NCBI RefSeq assembly: GCF_051014685.1
Contig: NC_135055.1
Span: forward strand, 13,876,001-13,940,000
Length of the DNA: 64,000 nt
Direction: 5' to 3'
From: Ptiloglossa arizonensis
Taxonomy: Eukaryota > Arthropoda > Insecta > Hymenoptera > Colletidae
Shown here: piece by piece, positions 12,641 through 25,400 of the stretch
Layout of the letters: every line of letters begins with the position of its first letter
Numbering within the stretch: the stretch's first letter is position 1
Program-made: the position numbers and the translations under genes
The notes under the pieces: generated by a model
The model's database searches: none
The model's input: the letters and a program-made list of their open reading frames with translations, nothing else
Told to the model about the DNA's origin: nothing

Positions 12641-15600
12641 CAACCGAGGAACCGGTGTCGAAGGTTTCGTGAACGGGTACGCGCGAAAGTCTTCGGTGAT
12701 ATAATGACGCGCCGGGCCGGAAGTAATTAAAGGAAGAGCCTAGGTGTACGCGCGCGAACCCAGCCTCTGCATTCGAATGCTTTTTGGCAGACGCACCAAA
12801 AAAAGGAATCCACGTCCACCTTTCACGTACCCTTGCTCCTACCGTCTGAGGCTCCGCCGCGGAAGTATTTAGCGATACGGTCGGCTTCTGATCCGGAGTT
12901 TAATTCCTTTCCGTGGTCTTGGGTTCGAAAATAACGGAGTACTCGAGCTGCGGACGAATTTCCAAAAAATTACTTTCGCGCGGAGTGTTTCGAAATTTTG
13001 GATGTAAAATTTTCACCATGATGTGAGTAAAAAATATGTTAAGAGAATTATCGTTTGGTTTTTATTTTTCTGTCGTTGTATAACGATCGATGTGTTTTTT
13101 TTCTTTAAGAATTATCGAAGTTGTAAAACGAAACGAGGGTCTATCTCCAAAAAATTACTTTCGTGCGACGTGTTCGAAATTGTAGATGTAAAATTTGCAC
13201 GATGTAAAAAAAAAATATATATGAAGAGAATTAAAAAAATATAATACGTATGGAAGAAACTATCGTTTTCTTTTTATTTTTCTATCGTGGGACCGTGAAG
13301 TGAACAAAAAATATACACGAAAAGAACTATTATTTTCTTTTCATTTTTCTGTCGTGGAATAACGATCGACGTTTTTGGAAATTTGTTCGAGAATTATTGA
13401 CGTTGCAAGGTAAAACGTGTCGCTTTCCAGAAAATTACTTTTGTATTTTTATACTTTTTTAGTATTATCAAAATTGGACCAATGTATCAAAATTACTGCA
13501 TCGAATGTGAAATCACGCGCGAGTTAACCGTGATGCGATAGGAAATTGAAAGTACCGAGAAATGTAAATCGAAGCCTATTCCAGTTATAATCGAAACAGA
13601 CCTTAGATGAAAGGATCAGCGAAAATGAAAAATTCAGGCGAATAGAGGCCAACGATGCGTGCAGAGACGAGTGAAATGATAATCGTGCGATTACTCGAGC
13701 AATTTGAAAATCATTAAGTTTGCACGAGCGCGCGTTGAATTTTCTATAGCTCCGCGCGCAACTTTAAGGATTCTTTATTCCGTTAATCGGCTTTACTTTG
13801 CACAAAGAATCGGCAAAAATCTACAATGCGGATAACGCGATCGTATCGATTCGCTTTTCCCTTGGAATACGTCCCGATTGATCCATTTCGCGCGAATAAT
13901 TCAGCGAATGTAATTTCGTCGCATTTTACTCGCAAGCATCGCGCGGAATATCACGAACGGTGTTCAAATATTAAAAAATTGACTTCTGCAATTTTATATA
14001 TATTTTTTTCTTTTTCATGAAATTGAAAATAAACTTTCTTCCAACAAGAGAAGATCATAATTTAGCAACGTAATAAACAGATTAAGATTAAATCGAATAC
14101 AACTACTTTCTACCACGTAGATTGAACACAGCAGATATTAACCAATTAATTAAGTTCCTTTGCACTTGTGGTATAATATTTTGTACATTATACCGTAATT
14201 ATGTACCAACGTAGCAATTACATGTAAATAAAACTATTTCAACGAGAAATTGAATTTTGATTCGTTTTCTCTGTGTATTCGTTACACTGTGCAACGTATC
14301 GAATGTTTCGTGATTTTATTTTAATTATTGAACGGTCTATGTGTATTAGGCGAGCAGAGAGCTCGTAAGAGAGCTCAACACGGACCATTTATAAGAAAGC
14401 TGGGCGTACAAAGAAATGAACTAAAGTAGGTAATAAAGGTGCGGCCGAAAATTTATAGCAACGTTTCCCATAAGCTTTTCGGGGTAGCGGAGCACAGTAA
14501 ATTATATTTAGGGTACCAACCTTGCCTTTAATTTACACGAAAAACGATGGAGTCGACTCACGGTACTTCACTCCCTAAAAATAGTTCTCGAAAATAAAAC
14601 TGGAAAAATATGGTACAAAATCACTGATAAATTTCAACGTTCGTTAATACCTGAACGAGTGTTAGTCAACTTACTACCATCGATCCCCGAATACTGTAAA
14701 TCAGACTCGATAATTACTGTATTTTATTCAAAAGCTTGCAAGCAGTATTAAAATCAATGTTTGAACTTATCATTCTGTAATTTCTACACATATTTTATTC
14801 AACTTAAACTCTGAATACTGTTACAACTAAATAATTGCTGCATTTCACTGAAAAGCTTGCAATTAATACTAGAACCGATATTTCAAATATCATTCCCTAA
14901 CTTTTAGAAAAATTCTACGTCCGGAATTCTACAATAAATTACCCCACATACGGTTACCCACATTTCCAATAGAATAATTTATATATTAAGTACAACACCA
15001 GTATTATAATTAATATATTCCCAATACAATAATATTTGTCCCCACAGTCCGATAACACACAGAAGAATTTTATTCAACTTCAAAGCATTCCTATCTTCTA
15101 CACTATACACTCGAAACCTTGAAATTAAAAACATTTCAACAAAAACTCACATTTTTAACTTCACAATACAACAAGATACCCGAGAGAATACAAGAGCATC
15201 GACTCGCATCTATTGTACAGTAACTTTAATTACCAAGAACCAGTGTATCGTGCAAAACCATAACGGGTCGAAAAAGACCCAAAGAAACGCACCAAGCTCG
15301 ATTCGTTTCGAATACCGACCGAGCCATTTCCTATCTCTACGATGGCAATTCCCCGCGCAATGATGATTCGAATCGGTGAGATCGAGGTCCCGTGAAACCT
15401 CGTTATCCAGGGAAATAATGGAAATGTTCCACGTGGCGCGCAGAGGTAAACACATCGCGCCGCGGGAGGCTTTGATTTTTTCGCGCTGCACCTGCGTGGC
15501 CGTTCGGCGTGCATTCCGTGCGTTCTTTCAACAATTTCATCAGCGATGACATTTCCCCTATAGAAACACCACGATGATTACGTTCAGGCCCGATGCCGGT

Positions 15601-18499
15601 CACGATCGATCTCTCGACGCTCGATCGCACCTGAATGTCGTGCACGAACAACGCGATTTAATGCCACTTCAGCGGACTCTTCGTACGGTCGTTGTTCCAA
15701 CGACAATGAACCGTGCCGATACGTGGTCGCGCATATTTAGCCGACCACTTCCGGTTCCTCGTGCCGCGACATCCCTCGAAAACATGTTAACGCGTTGCGT
15801 GAAGGAACACTCGAACGGGAAAGGAAATCATTTTAACGAGCTTTCGATCGCGCGTATTCGTAATTGTTATTACGTACAATTAGAACCACGCTACGCGATA
15901 AATCGAAAGGAAACGTTTTGATACATCGTTGTTGTTCATTTATCCGAGGACTCTTTAAATTAAACGGGTGTCCGCGATTATTCTCGGACAGAATTACGCT
16001 AGAAATTGAAAGGAAACATTGTGATATATTATTACTGTTTGCTCGTCTCAATGGGAGACGACACTTTAAATTATATTGAAAATTCACGATGTAAAATGAA
16101 AATGTAGCGGTTGAAAAAAATGTACACGTAATATAAATGATCAATATGTACAACACCTGCGAGTTTGATGATCAGTTTTTATGCATTTATGCTAATCTCC
16201 CGAAAAATGTTTCGAGTAAAAGTTAGTCACCTTTTGGTAGATTATACTCGGGTGAAGTATTATAAGTTAAAATTTTTCAAAAACAATTTTTTTTTTCATT
16301 GAAAGTTTAGGTGGTCTTGATTCAAATCGGGCCATAATTTTTTTACTTCGTACAGTTGTTGTTCTGTGTGCGATATAAAAAATTTAAGGTGGCCTTGATT
16401 TTTTATGGAAAAAATTTTGAATAGCCAAGTATGTAGTCCACCGAAACATTTCTTTGATAAATTATCGGAAACATCCGAAGAAGTATCGTGGTGAAATATA
16501 AAGAATGTACTTCGTATATATCATATTAATTACTTATATCAATAAAGAATACGCAATAGTTGAACGAAGTTGATGGTTTATTAATGAACGATTGTTAACG
16601 ATCCAAAAAAGAATCTATATTACACCATAGAATTTCATTAAAAATTTTCTCATACGGTTTTCACCAACAATAATTCAATACTTCGAACAAAGAAATGTAA
16701 TCAACTACCGCGAAGCGCTCTTCAACTACCAAAAAGAATCATTCATAAATTTCGTCGCCACGATTGAAATTTCCTCCTAGCATTGGCTTCGAATTATTCC
16801 AATTCCGGGGTATCCGACTCCGGTTAATTATCGTGCGTTTAAATAGTAATCCGTCAATCGCATTCATCGCCGCGCGGATAAAGCGCGGCGCGTACATCGT
16901 TCCGTAATTAAATTTTCATCTTCTTTGCAACTTTTAGTGCGAAACAGAGCCAAATGCGTGAACCTGGCTCTGAAAGGGAAAACGCACCCCCACGTGCCAC
17001 TTTCCGTAACCACGATAGGCAATACGCGACGAATGAAAGTAACACGGACACACGGTGCGTCGGGCAGCCCCCGTAATTAAGGTTTCGCCCCCTTTCCTCG
17101 GTGGCAAAGGGTACCGAGTACAGGTGCGTAATTAAGATTTCGCTCCCTTCCGTCCTACCGTTACTTTCCAGCCGTGCGATAACGAGGATTAAATGAACCG
17201 CGAGCTAGCGACAAATTCTGTACACGTGAATGGCGTAACACCGCCATCCGTGAATATTTAATTTCGCCAATCCAACGAAATTGAGCTTTTCAACGTCGAC
17301 GTCGGATAATTCCGTCGCGGGATAGAAATCCGATCGACGGTGGCCGCGGGAGCTGTTTGGAATTTTATTCGATGTAAATCGATACGGTTTTCCTTCCCTG
17401 TTACCATCCTAGCCCCACGATGGAACCGGGCTACGCAAATTCGAAGATGCGCCAACTTCCCTCGAGCCTTTTCCCCCCTCAGACGAGATTTAGCAAGGGA
17501 TCGGGAAATTGCCATGAAATTACTCGAAAATTGATGCAACACGCCCTTAATGCGTGAACGCGTTACCACATTCGGCTCGACGAGGAAATCAGTTTTTTAT
17601 CTAGTTTTTCAAACTAATATATATATGTGTGTGTATACAACCGTTCGGAATTTTCATCGGGATATATCCCGAGCGTGAAGATACCTGCAACACGAGCCCA
17701 AACGCGTAATATCGTGATAAAAATCTCGATTGAATTTTTACCCGCGCTCCTGCCAGGATTTTTCGCCCGCTGGCGATAAAATCGAGCGAAATGATTTTTC
17801 ATATCGACGTACGGTGCGCTCGATGTACAATATTAACGAGATTATCGGCGCGATGTTCAATTCGAGAACTACGATCGCACGGTGAAACGCGGATTCGACT
17901 TCACGCGCGCAAATAATAGAGAACTACAATACATGTTTGTGCACCGCGTTTTTCCTGTTAGATTAATTCGGATTGCATTTGTGAAATATTGAAAAAGTTT
18001 ACCCTGCGTTCGAAAACGTTTAAATACCGAGCAACTGACACATTGCAGTCGTTTGAAACAGCTCGCACGAGAGGAAAGAGCTAAACGCTAAATTTTGCGT
18101 TTAATTTTGATTCTTTTTTTTGCGCGCGCGTTTGGTAATTTTTCATTCGAAAATTTTCTCCGCTCGTTCGGTCTAGAATCGAATATAAATTTACAATCTT
18201 ATCCGACGAGCAACATTCGTTCGAAAAATTGAATCAAATCGCTCGATAACCTGGATTGAAATATCCCCCCCAAAAATAAAAATAACAGTCGCTAACGTTC
18301 GAGTCGTGTACTTTTATTCAAGTATTTATATTTTCAACGTCAATTTTTCATATCCAAAGACGTCCTCGACATTTGTTCAATCCGTGACGCGAAAATTAGA
18401 AATATTCAATAGTTCGTCGATGTACATTTTTTCATTTCACAGCGTTAATAACGTTACTTGAAAGTTAACGGGTATCGGAATCCGTGGCTTGTAAGCGCT

Positions 18500-19500
18500 T
18501 CGAGGAAACCCTTCAAGTTCGAAGCGCCAGTCACCGGTGACCACTGTGTCACTCGAACGCGTTAACATTAATTTGTTCCTCTACGAACGATTACAAAATT
18601 ATCAAGCTCAACGAACGTGCACCAACATTTTCGAAACTCCCTCCGAGCTTACCCCAAGTGTCTCTATTTTTTCAACCCCCTACCCCTCGATGGATCCGTT
18701 CCTCGATAGTCGACCCTTAGCTCTCCATAATGTTTCCAGTCGCTCGTCCACATCTCAAGTCGCAACGTTTCGTGTAACGAAGAATACGAAAAACCAATCG
18801 ACCTATTCGCGAACCGATACTGCGCTCCCGCCGATTGGAGATCAGGAAATCTCCGTAGTCGCCTGTGGAACGTAAAGGGTTGATCCGCGATCCACGAGGG
18901 CAATTTACCGAATTCGTCGTTTCGAAAGTGGCCCGACTTCTTCGAATCGCGCAAGAATCCCAGTTGTCGAGATTCCACGGGCAAAGGTAGCGAGCAACGA
19001 GAGCAAAAGGGAAGGAAGAGGGCACTTTGGTGAAATGATCCAGCCGGTTAAAAGGCAGAAATTCCAATGGCAATCCGCGAGCACGGTTAAACGGGGCGAG
19101 GACGCCGACAGAAGAAACGAAGTGAGACGACGAGAAGTTATGCGAAGCGTGAGACCGGAAGCGATCGGGTACAATTGACCGGGGTTGGATGAGGACCCGA
19201 TGAAGGTGATTCCCCGTCCCGAAGGCTCGAGATTGCTCGTTTCGAGGTTTTCCCTCCGGTGGCTTATTCGATAACATCGTGGATGAATCCTCCGTCGGGC
19301 CCAACGACTGGAAATTTATCGTCGAGTTTCGTTTCGCCTTTCGCTAACCGGCTCCCATGAGTTCCAGAGAGTGCTCAACGACAGTAGGGCCTAAGGTTGG
19401 TTGTGCAACACCATCGTGCTATTGTGCTCCGTGGCCCGATGTGTTGCCGCCACTTTCGCGAAGACTTTAGCGCGGTTCCAACGGGCGTGCAAAAAACAAC
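18500..19500. other. GC-rich region with long overlapping open frames, not recognised
   Basis: This segment holds the longest open frame of the left half, 195 codons on the minus strand (18,717-19,304), together with open frames in two other minus frames and on the plus strand. No domain, signal peptide or family motif is recognised. The open frames are explained by low stop-codon frequency in GC-rich DNA. It could be a promoter, leader or regulatory block. Confidence 0.4.
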
Positions 19501-19539
19501 AACTTGGCCCGCTCGAGTGATCGTCCTAGCGTTCTATGT

Positions 19540-19950
19540 ACCTTGTGCAGAGTGATCCATTCGAGGTATCCGTTCGTTGGGTTTCGATTCGGAGAAGTTT
19601 ATTTCATCGATATTCCGAGTTTCTTGAGAAAGAGAACTAGATCTAACGTGCGTTGTAGCTTGTACAGGATGTTTCATTGGAAGTATCGGTTTGTTGAGTG
19701 TCGTTGCGTCAAAGTTACATTTACACTGAAGCAATATCGGAGAACATTTTGTCGATATTTCGTGTTTTTTGGAAAAGACCTAGATCTAACGTTCATTGTA
19801 GCTTGTACATGGTGTTTCATTCGAGGTATCGGTTTGTTGAGTGTCGTTGCATCAAAGTTACATTTACAATGAAGCAATATCGGAGAACATTTCGTCAATG
19901 CTTTGTATTTTTTTGAAAAGACCCTAACCGAGACCTAACGTTCGTTGTAG
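19540..19950. repeat. Tandem repeat, three copies of about 120-142 bp
   Basis: Segments beginning ttgtacaggatgtttcattg ... gaggtatcggtttgttgag ... cgttgcatcaaagttacatt ... tcggagaacatttcgtc ... aacgttcgttgtag recur with anchor positions at about 19,552, 19,671 and 19,813. The two later copies are much more similar to each other than to the first. The repeat keeps several frames open on both strands, which produces open frames of 66-122 codons that are not accepted as genes. Confidence 0.85.
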
Positions 19951-22350
19951 ATCTTACTAAAGACCTAACTTATAAATACAAAGTATGCGTTAAAACATAA
20001 AATTCTGAAGCAGATTACACGTTGTAGTTAGTTCTTTTTCAAGAACTAACGACAAACTTCTTTTTACTAATTCTGTAGTTAGTCCTCGACAAGGGGTCGA
20101 GATAATTGTTCAACGTTCCGTAGACGTTTCTCTCGAATCTTTATTTTCATGTCCGTAACAAAGTGGATCCTGCCTCGAATCTTTCGCGAACCTCTTCTTT
20201 TGTCAGTCGTCTTATCGTTCTTCTGAGAAATCACAGCGAAGACGTTGATCGTCCCTTTGTCCCGGATGATCAGTTTTCGTTCGACACGGATGACCTCACA
20301 GTATCGAACACGTGTCACTGATATTACGTATTTTCTTACACTCGTGTATCAAATTTGATACAAAGATCGTCTCGATTGGGTTTTTCCCCATCGAAGAAAC
20401 GATAGTCGACCGACTTAGTTTGAACGTTGCATTGTTCCGTTGCTCGCTTATTTAAAAAATACTTGTTCGATTACTAGGTTGCCTCGAAAATTCTTTTCGT
20501 AATCTTCGCGCATCGCTTTATCGCAGATAACGTTTAAATGAACATGTAAGTCCATGTCATAGTCTTCAGTCGCCTTCTAGTTTTCCAGTAGTATCTAGAG
20601 CAACCTTCTGACCTGAGTTTCCATTTATGATTTACTCTTCCAACGTAACGAGAGAAACCTCTTTTTAAAGAAATTGATCCAACTAATACAAAGACCCATT
20701 ATTTATTACCAGACCTGGACTTTACCAAGAAGAAGTTTTACCATCTATTTGATAAAATTGAAAATGTATTACTTATTAAAACAAAAAGAACTTTTGAAAC
20801 AACCTAATCTTCAGGTTCCTGAATCATCAGAAATAAAAGAAACGATGATCACTACTAGATCGTCGGTCTGCAAGTCGAGGAAAGAGAATTTTCAAGATCA
20901 GTAAAATCTGACGAATGTTCCTCTACGTTGTATTAATTTTTCATCGTAACATTTCCATGCTCTTGCGTTTACAATAAAACCTTCCGCCGGAGCCTTTTAA
21001 AGTTTACAGCAGGTCTCCGTGCAATTTGGAACAAAACACACACGCGATGTCCTAGATGCGCCATTTTAGCACAGGGGTTAGCGCTTCGAAGTTTCTTCGA
21101 TAGGAATTAATTAGAGAATATCGGGGGCGATGGAAAAAGAAACTTATTGGCAAACCTGAATTTTATTTACGACAATTTGCACACGGGAATTAGCATAGTC
21201 GTATATTGATTACACGTATCGAACGTCCCGCGATTAGAATACGTTTTAGCGGGTGATTTATGCGAACGAGGTTACGGCACGTAGGACGCGTAGGTCTCGT
21301 TCTCTTTTCGTAACGTCGCGCACAGTGGGTGTAGAAATTCGAAGGTCAGATTTCTAAAAACTGTCCTTAAAGAACACGAACACCGTCCACTGTGTTAGCA
21401 ACGAATAATAGATCACGGAACTATTTTCTTTTGGCACAACTTAAACAGACTATAATTGTCCGTGACCCTTCCACCCGCCCAGAAGAAACCTAAGACAATT
21501 AAACCATTCGATCTAAACGAAATAGTTTTATTTTTGGATCAACTGAAGGAATTCCTCGCTATTTGGTGCACACTTTCGGAAATAATCAACTAATTCGAGC
21601 CGGATATTCAAATTTTGAACAACGAAGATAAACAGTCGTTGATCGGTTACTCGATCGATAAAAATTATAATTCGAATAGTGGAACGAAATCATACTTCAC
21701 GTTGAATAAACGATATTTGAATAATTACTCGATCGAATAAATGCAGGAAATTAATGGTTGTACGGTGTCTCTATTCGCCATCTGTTGTTCGAATAAAAGG
21801 TTGCCCGATTGTAACCTGAGCTTTTTAAAAGTTTATACACTGGCTGAAGAAAGAAAAATACGATAGTTGAACATTCGTCCAAAAATTAGTTTTATAATTC
21901 TTCCCGTGTCAATTATCTTCGATCGGATAATCGGTATCGTTCGAAACGAAATAAAAGATACTAAAAGTTTTCGAAATGACAATCTCAAATATATATAAAA
22001 CGATTACTTTATTTTAATTGAACATTACTCTTTGAAAAATTACACGAGCATACTGCCAATCGAGACTCGAGGAACTGACAAAGTCCAAAAATTGAAATCA
22101 TTTGTATAAAACATTCTTGTACAACGTTTCGAGCGTCAATTCCATCGAGATCTTCGGAGAGATTTAACAAATTTAAAAAATTGTAGCATATCGCGGGTCT
22201 TCAACACCGATCGAGAACATCGATATTCTTACTTTCATTATTTCCGTAACCGGTAAAACCTCGGTATATTTACAACCCTTTCTATTTCATTCGTTACCGC
22301 ATGTCGTCGTCCAGCCCCCTCCCCTCTCTCTCTCTCTACTCATCAAACAG
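19951..22350. other. Non-coding region containing a mariner-like remnant
   Basis: No gene is recognised. Apart from the candidate TE remnant at 20,474-20,905 the stretch is AT-rich spacer with no frame of protein-like composition. A CT-rich tract at 22,315-22,340 leads into the candidate exon at 22,351. Confidence 0.55.
20474..20905 (+). mobile_element. Possible internally deleted mariner-like element
   Basis: The left end ctaggttgcctcgaaaattc, preceded by TA, resembles mariner terminal repeats. About 430 bp downstream the word gagaattttcaagatcagtaa is a rough inverted counterpart (shared core gaaaattctyttt). A 76-codon frame lies between them (20,674-20,904), but it has no recognisable transposase catalytic motif. 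Terminal similarity is limited, so this is a tentative call. Confidence 0.3.
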
Positions 22351-22430
22351 GTTCACGTGTCCAAGATACGAATCGCGCTGGAACCTCGTCGCTGAACGCG
22401 AACAGCGATCCCGATTTTGGCCAGGTCTGG
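22351..22430 (+). other. Candidate 80-bp plus-strand coding exon
   Basis: A long pyrimidine tract (cccctctctctctctctact) leads to catcaaacag, a good acceptor, and 80 bases later GG followed by GTAAGG forms a good donor. Two frames are open. The phase 1-to-0 frame gives 26 residues of balanced, protein-like composition, beginning SRVQDTNRAG and ending DPDFGQVW. I do not recognise the family, and no flanking exon could be tied to it. If real, it belongs to a plus-strand gene with large introns. Confidence 0.25.
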
Positions 22431-25400
22431 GTAAGGTCATCCACTTGACAGCGACAGTAAACGTGCAATTTAAACAGAACGGTTCAACGAGCCTTTAAAG
22501 TCGCAGGTGTAACCACGCGGACGAATATGGTAAACCGATAGACCGAAAGAGGAACGAAGACGGTAGAGAAGCGGGAGTTGGCTACCTGGGCGAGTACGGG
22601 GCTGAAGCGAGAAGGAAAAAAAGAGCACATCCAGATAGACGCGCGGAACGTGCGAAAGAGAAAGAGGATGTCTAGATACAAGGAGAAAGATAACGGAGGA
22701 AGGGGAAGAGCGCACGTTAAGACAGGTGGTGCGGATAATAAGGTCTAACGGAAAACGTAGGCTGTGGGTCACAATAGTTGCTTATGCAGCCGCGTTTTTT
22801 CATCGCTTATTGCTGGTTATACAGGGTGACTCCGAAACAGGTGGTCGAGCTGTAGAACAGGTCGACGCGCGTTGCACGAAAATAATTGTCGATCTGTACA
22901 TATTTACGTCCAACGTGCAAATCGAAGAGCTGTTAAGTCAATTCTATATTTCGTGTATCACCGGTGTTACGGTGATGGATAATTATTTTGTTGCAATGAT
23001 AACTGTCCGGCTATATTTATTGGGGAATGTTCGTTCGTGAATTCACACCTTCTTTTATTGGCCTTATTTGCAGAATGGAAAAGAAAGTCCAATTGAAACG
23101 ATCGACTTGTACTTGGGTGTATCGTGAACCCAGTTTTTAAAACTCGTTTTAGAAGCGGTGAAAGTGTCAGGAGTGTTAGACGAAAATTAATCGACGGGTT
23201 TTGAAACTTTTACGAAAGAGGAGGTAACGTGTAATTTTAGCAACAACGAAGACATTTTTCGGTCAATTGTATTCTGCTGTGACTCGTTCATTTTTATCGG
23301 TGCATTTTACTGATACTGCACAGTGCATCAGATGCATAAGAATCTCTTCGAGTCTTCTTTGTTTCTGATTTTTCTTTCCTTCGTCGTTTCTTTGATTTTA
23401 TTAATTAATTTCAGAAAATATATTCGCAATGAAATATAACAATTCGTACGGTGGAATGTTAAGACGTGTTGACTGATCGTTTTAATTCTGTGCGCGTTGA
23501 TACTTTTTAAATCCTTCAATCTCATCACGATTCAAATTTGAATTCAAATTACAGCACTGTAAATTCTCCAAACAAATAAATTCGCAAACAATTTCAGTTT
23601 ATTGCCATACGTAATGAATGAACGACGATCGATACGACTGGAATTACAAACAGGATTCTCATTGACATGCTGTATGAAATTAATTGCTTCTTCGTTCGTG
23701 TGTAACCTGTAAACTAGAGACTTGTTAACTCAAGACAGGTTAACTCGTTTCAAGTTAATATTGATCATATTTTTTTTTTTTTTTAAATCGTTCGACCTTG
23801 CCACAATACAAATTTTAATTAAAATTACAGAGTTATAAATCCTCCAATAATCTCAACGCAAGTATTACTCGCGAGAAAGTGATAAATTATTAATGATATT
23901 TAAAATCCTTAATTTCGAACGCAAATAAGTTTTATTTATTGCCATGTGCGGTGAACGAGCGACGATCAATGCGATTCGATTTACAACCAGGATTCTAGTT
24001 ACGAAACGATCATAACCCAGTGGCAGTTTATTCGAACGTTACTTAATACACTACAACGCGAACCAACCGTGAACATCGGTGCTTAGTAGACCGTTCGACG
24101 AACACTGAGTAACTGAATGAACCGTGACTGAACCATGACTGGATCGTTAGTATCGATCAAACTCCGACCGAACACGAGTTATACGCCAAACTTGGCTCGT
24201 CTTTTCTAAAAATTTTCTCGACAAATATTATATTTTTCCTTCTTCGTTTGAATAGTATTCATCAACGACAAATTGAAAAGATACTACACGTGGACACGTT
24301 GCATCATTCTACATCGAGTTATTAAAACTTGTCGACCGATTTCGTTTCACTAATAAAGTTTAATAAATTTTAAATTTCTCCATCGTGAAAGTTGTCCTTA
24401 ACATCATGAGTGGAACAAGTCTCGCCCGCATGACTCCTCAATGCCAAACTCGACTCTATCGGGCTACACGCACCGCAATATTTCAAGTTTAGTTACCATA
24501 CTTGAAAGTAATTCTTGCCAATTCGTGCGACAATGTCCGGCAAATCGTACAGTAATTTCTTAAGAGTAACGTTTCACGAAGGACCAGTTTTTTTTTTTAT
24601 AACGTTCCAAGATTTAAAATCTTTGATTAACGTACTCGAGAATAATTTTCCCCTTTCGTGTAAATAAAGTATATTAAATTATATGTATATGTGCTAAAAG
24701 ATACTTTCAGGGGGACAAAATTTAGACTCCTTGTACCATTCTAGAAAAAGATATTTCTTAATATTAATTCTAGAAAAAATATTTCTCAATTTTCTCCTGG
24801 AAAAGTCGCCACCAGCGAGTAACAACAAAATGGATCCATTTACGTACCCGGTTGAAATAACGTGTAAGAAACACAGGAAACAGGGAACAGAGCAATAGAA
24901 AGTGGGGCCCCCCGATTGCAATCTCCGCGTCACGGACAAAGGACCCTGGGTCCCAAGGGTTAGAAACTATTAAAACGTTAATTACCACCGTTGAAATATT
25001 TCAAGTTCCCCCCACCGTTGGTGTTGTGCGCGAGAAATTACTGAAACGCGACTGCAGAAAAAAATCCGCTTCCGTTAGCCTGTCCTTCTAGCCGCGATCT
25101 TGCTTCGAGGTAACCCATATGACGAACCACCCATACGCGCGCGCCTCCTTCCTTGCATCTGCACACCACTTGCATACATTACGCGCGGGGCACACGTGTG
25201 CACCTGAAACCTTTGCATCGAACTCACGAGGGTGACCGGAAGGACCACTGCACACACCATCGGCGAGAGCCAATCGATCCTGCTGCTTTCGTTTCGTTCC
25301 AACGACTGTACTTCGAACGCCACAGTATTCACTCGATAAATGTGAAAGCCTTGGAACAAAAGTTCACATTTACAAAGAACGATCCATGAAATTCTCCACC

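Larger units (their letters stand above)
8470..18500. other. Non-coding region, no recognised gene
   Basis: Only short overlapping frames are seen here, together with homopolymers such as T22 at 10,820-10,841. The GC-rich patches at 12,400-12,900, 15,200-15,800 and 16,800-17,500 have raised CpG content and could be regulatory or leader sequence. AT-rich stretches (13,000-13,450, 14,000-15,200) look intergenic or intronic. Separately listed sites are the CGA microsatellite and the donor candidate at 12,468. Confidence 0.55.

Noticed and set aside
18717..19304. 195-codon minus-strand open frame, the longest in the left half
   Set aside because: No recognisable domain, Arg/Ser/Pro-rich composition, and other frames over the same GC-rich segment are also open, as expected from low stop density.
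20674..20904. 76-codon frame inside the putative mariner remnant as a transposase
   Set aside because: No HTH or DDD/DDE catalytic motif is visible in it.
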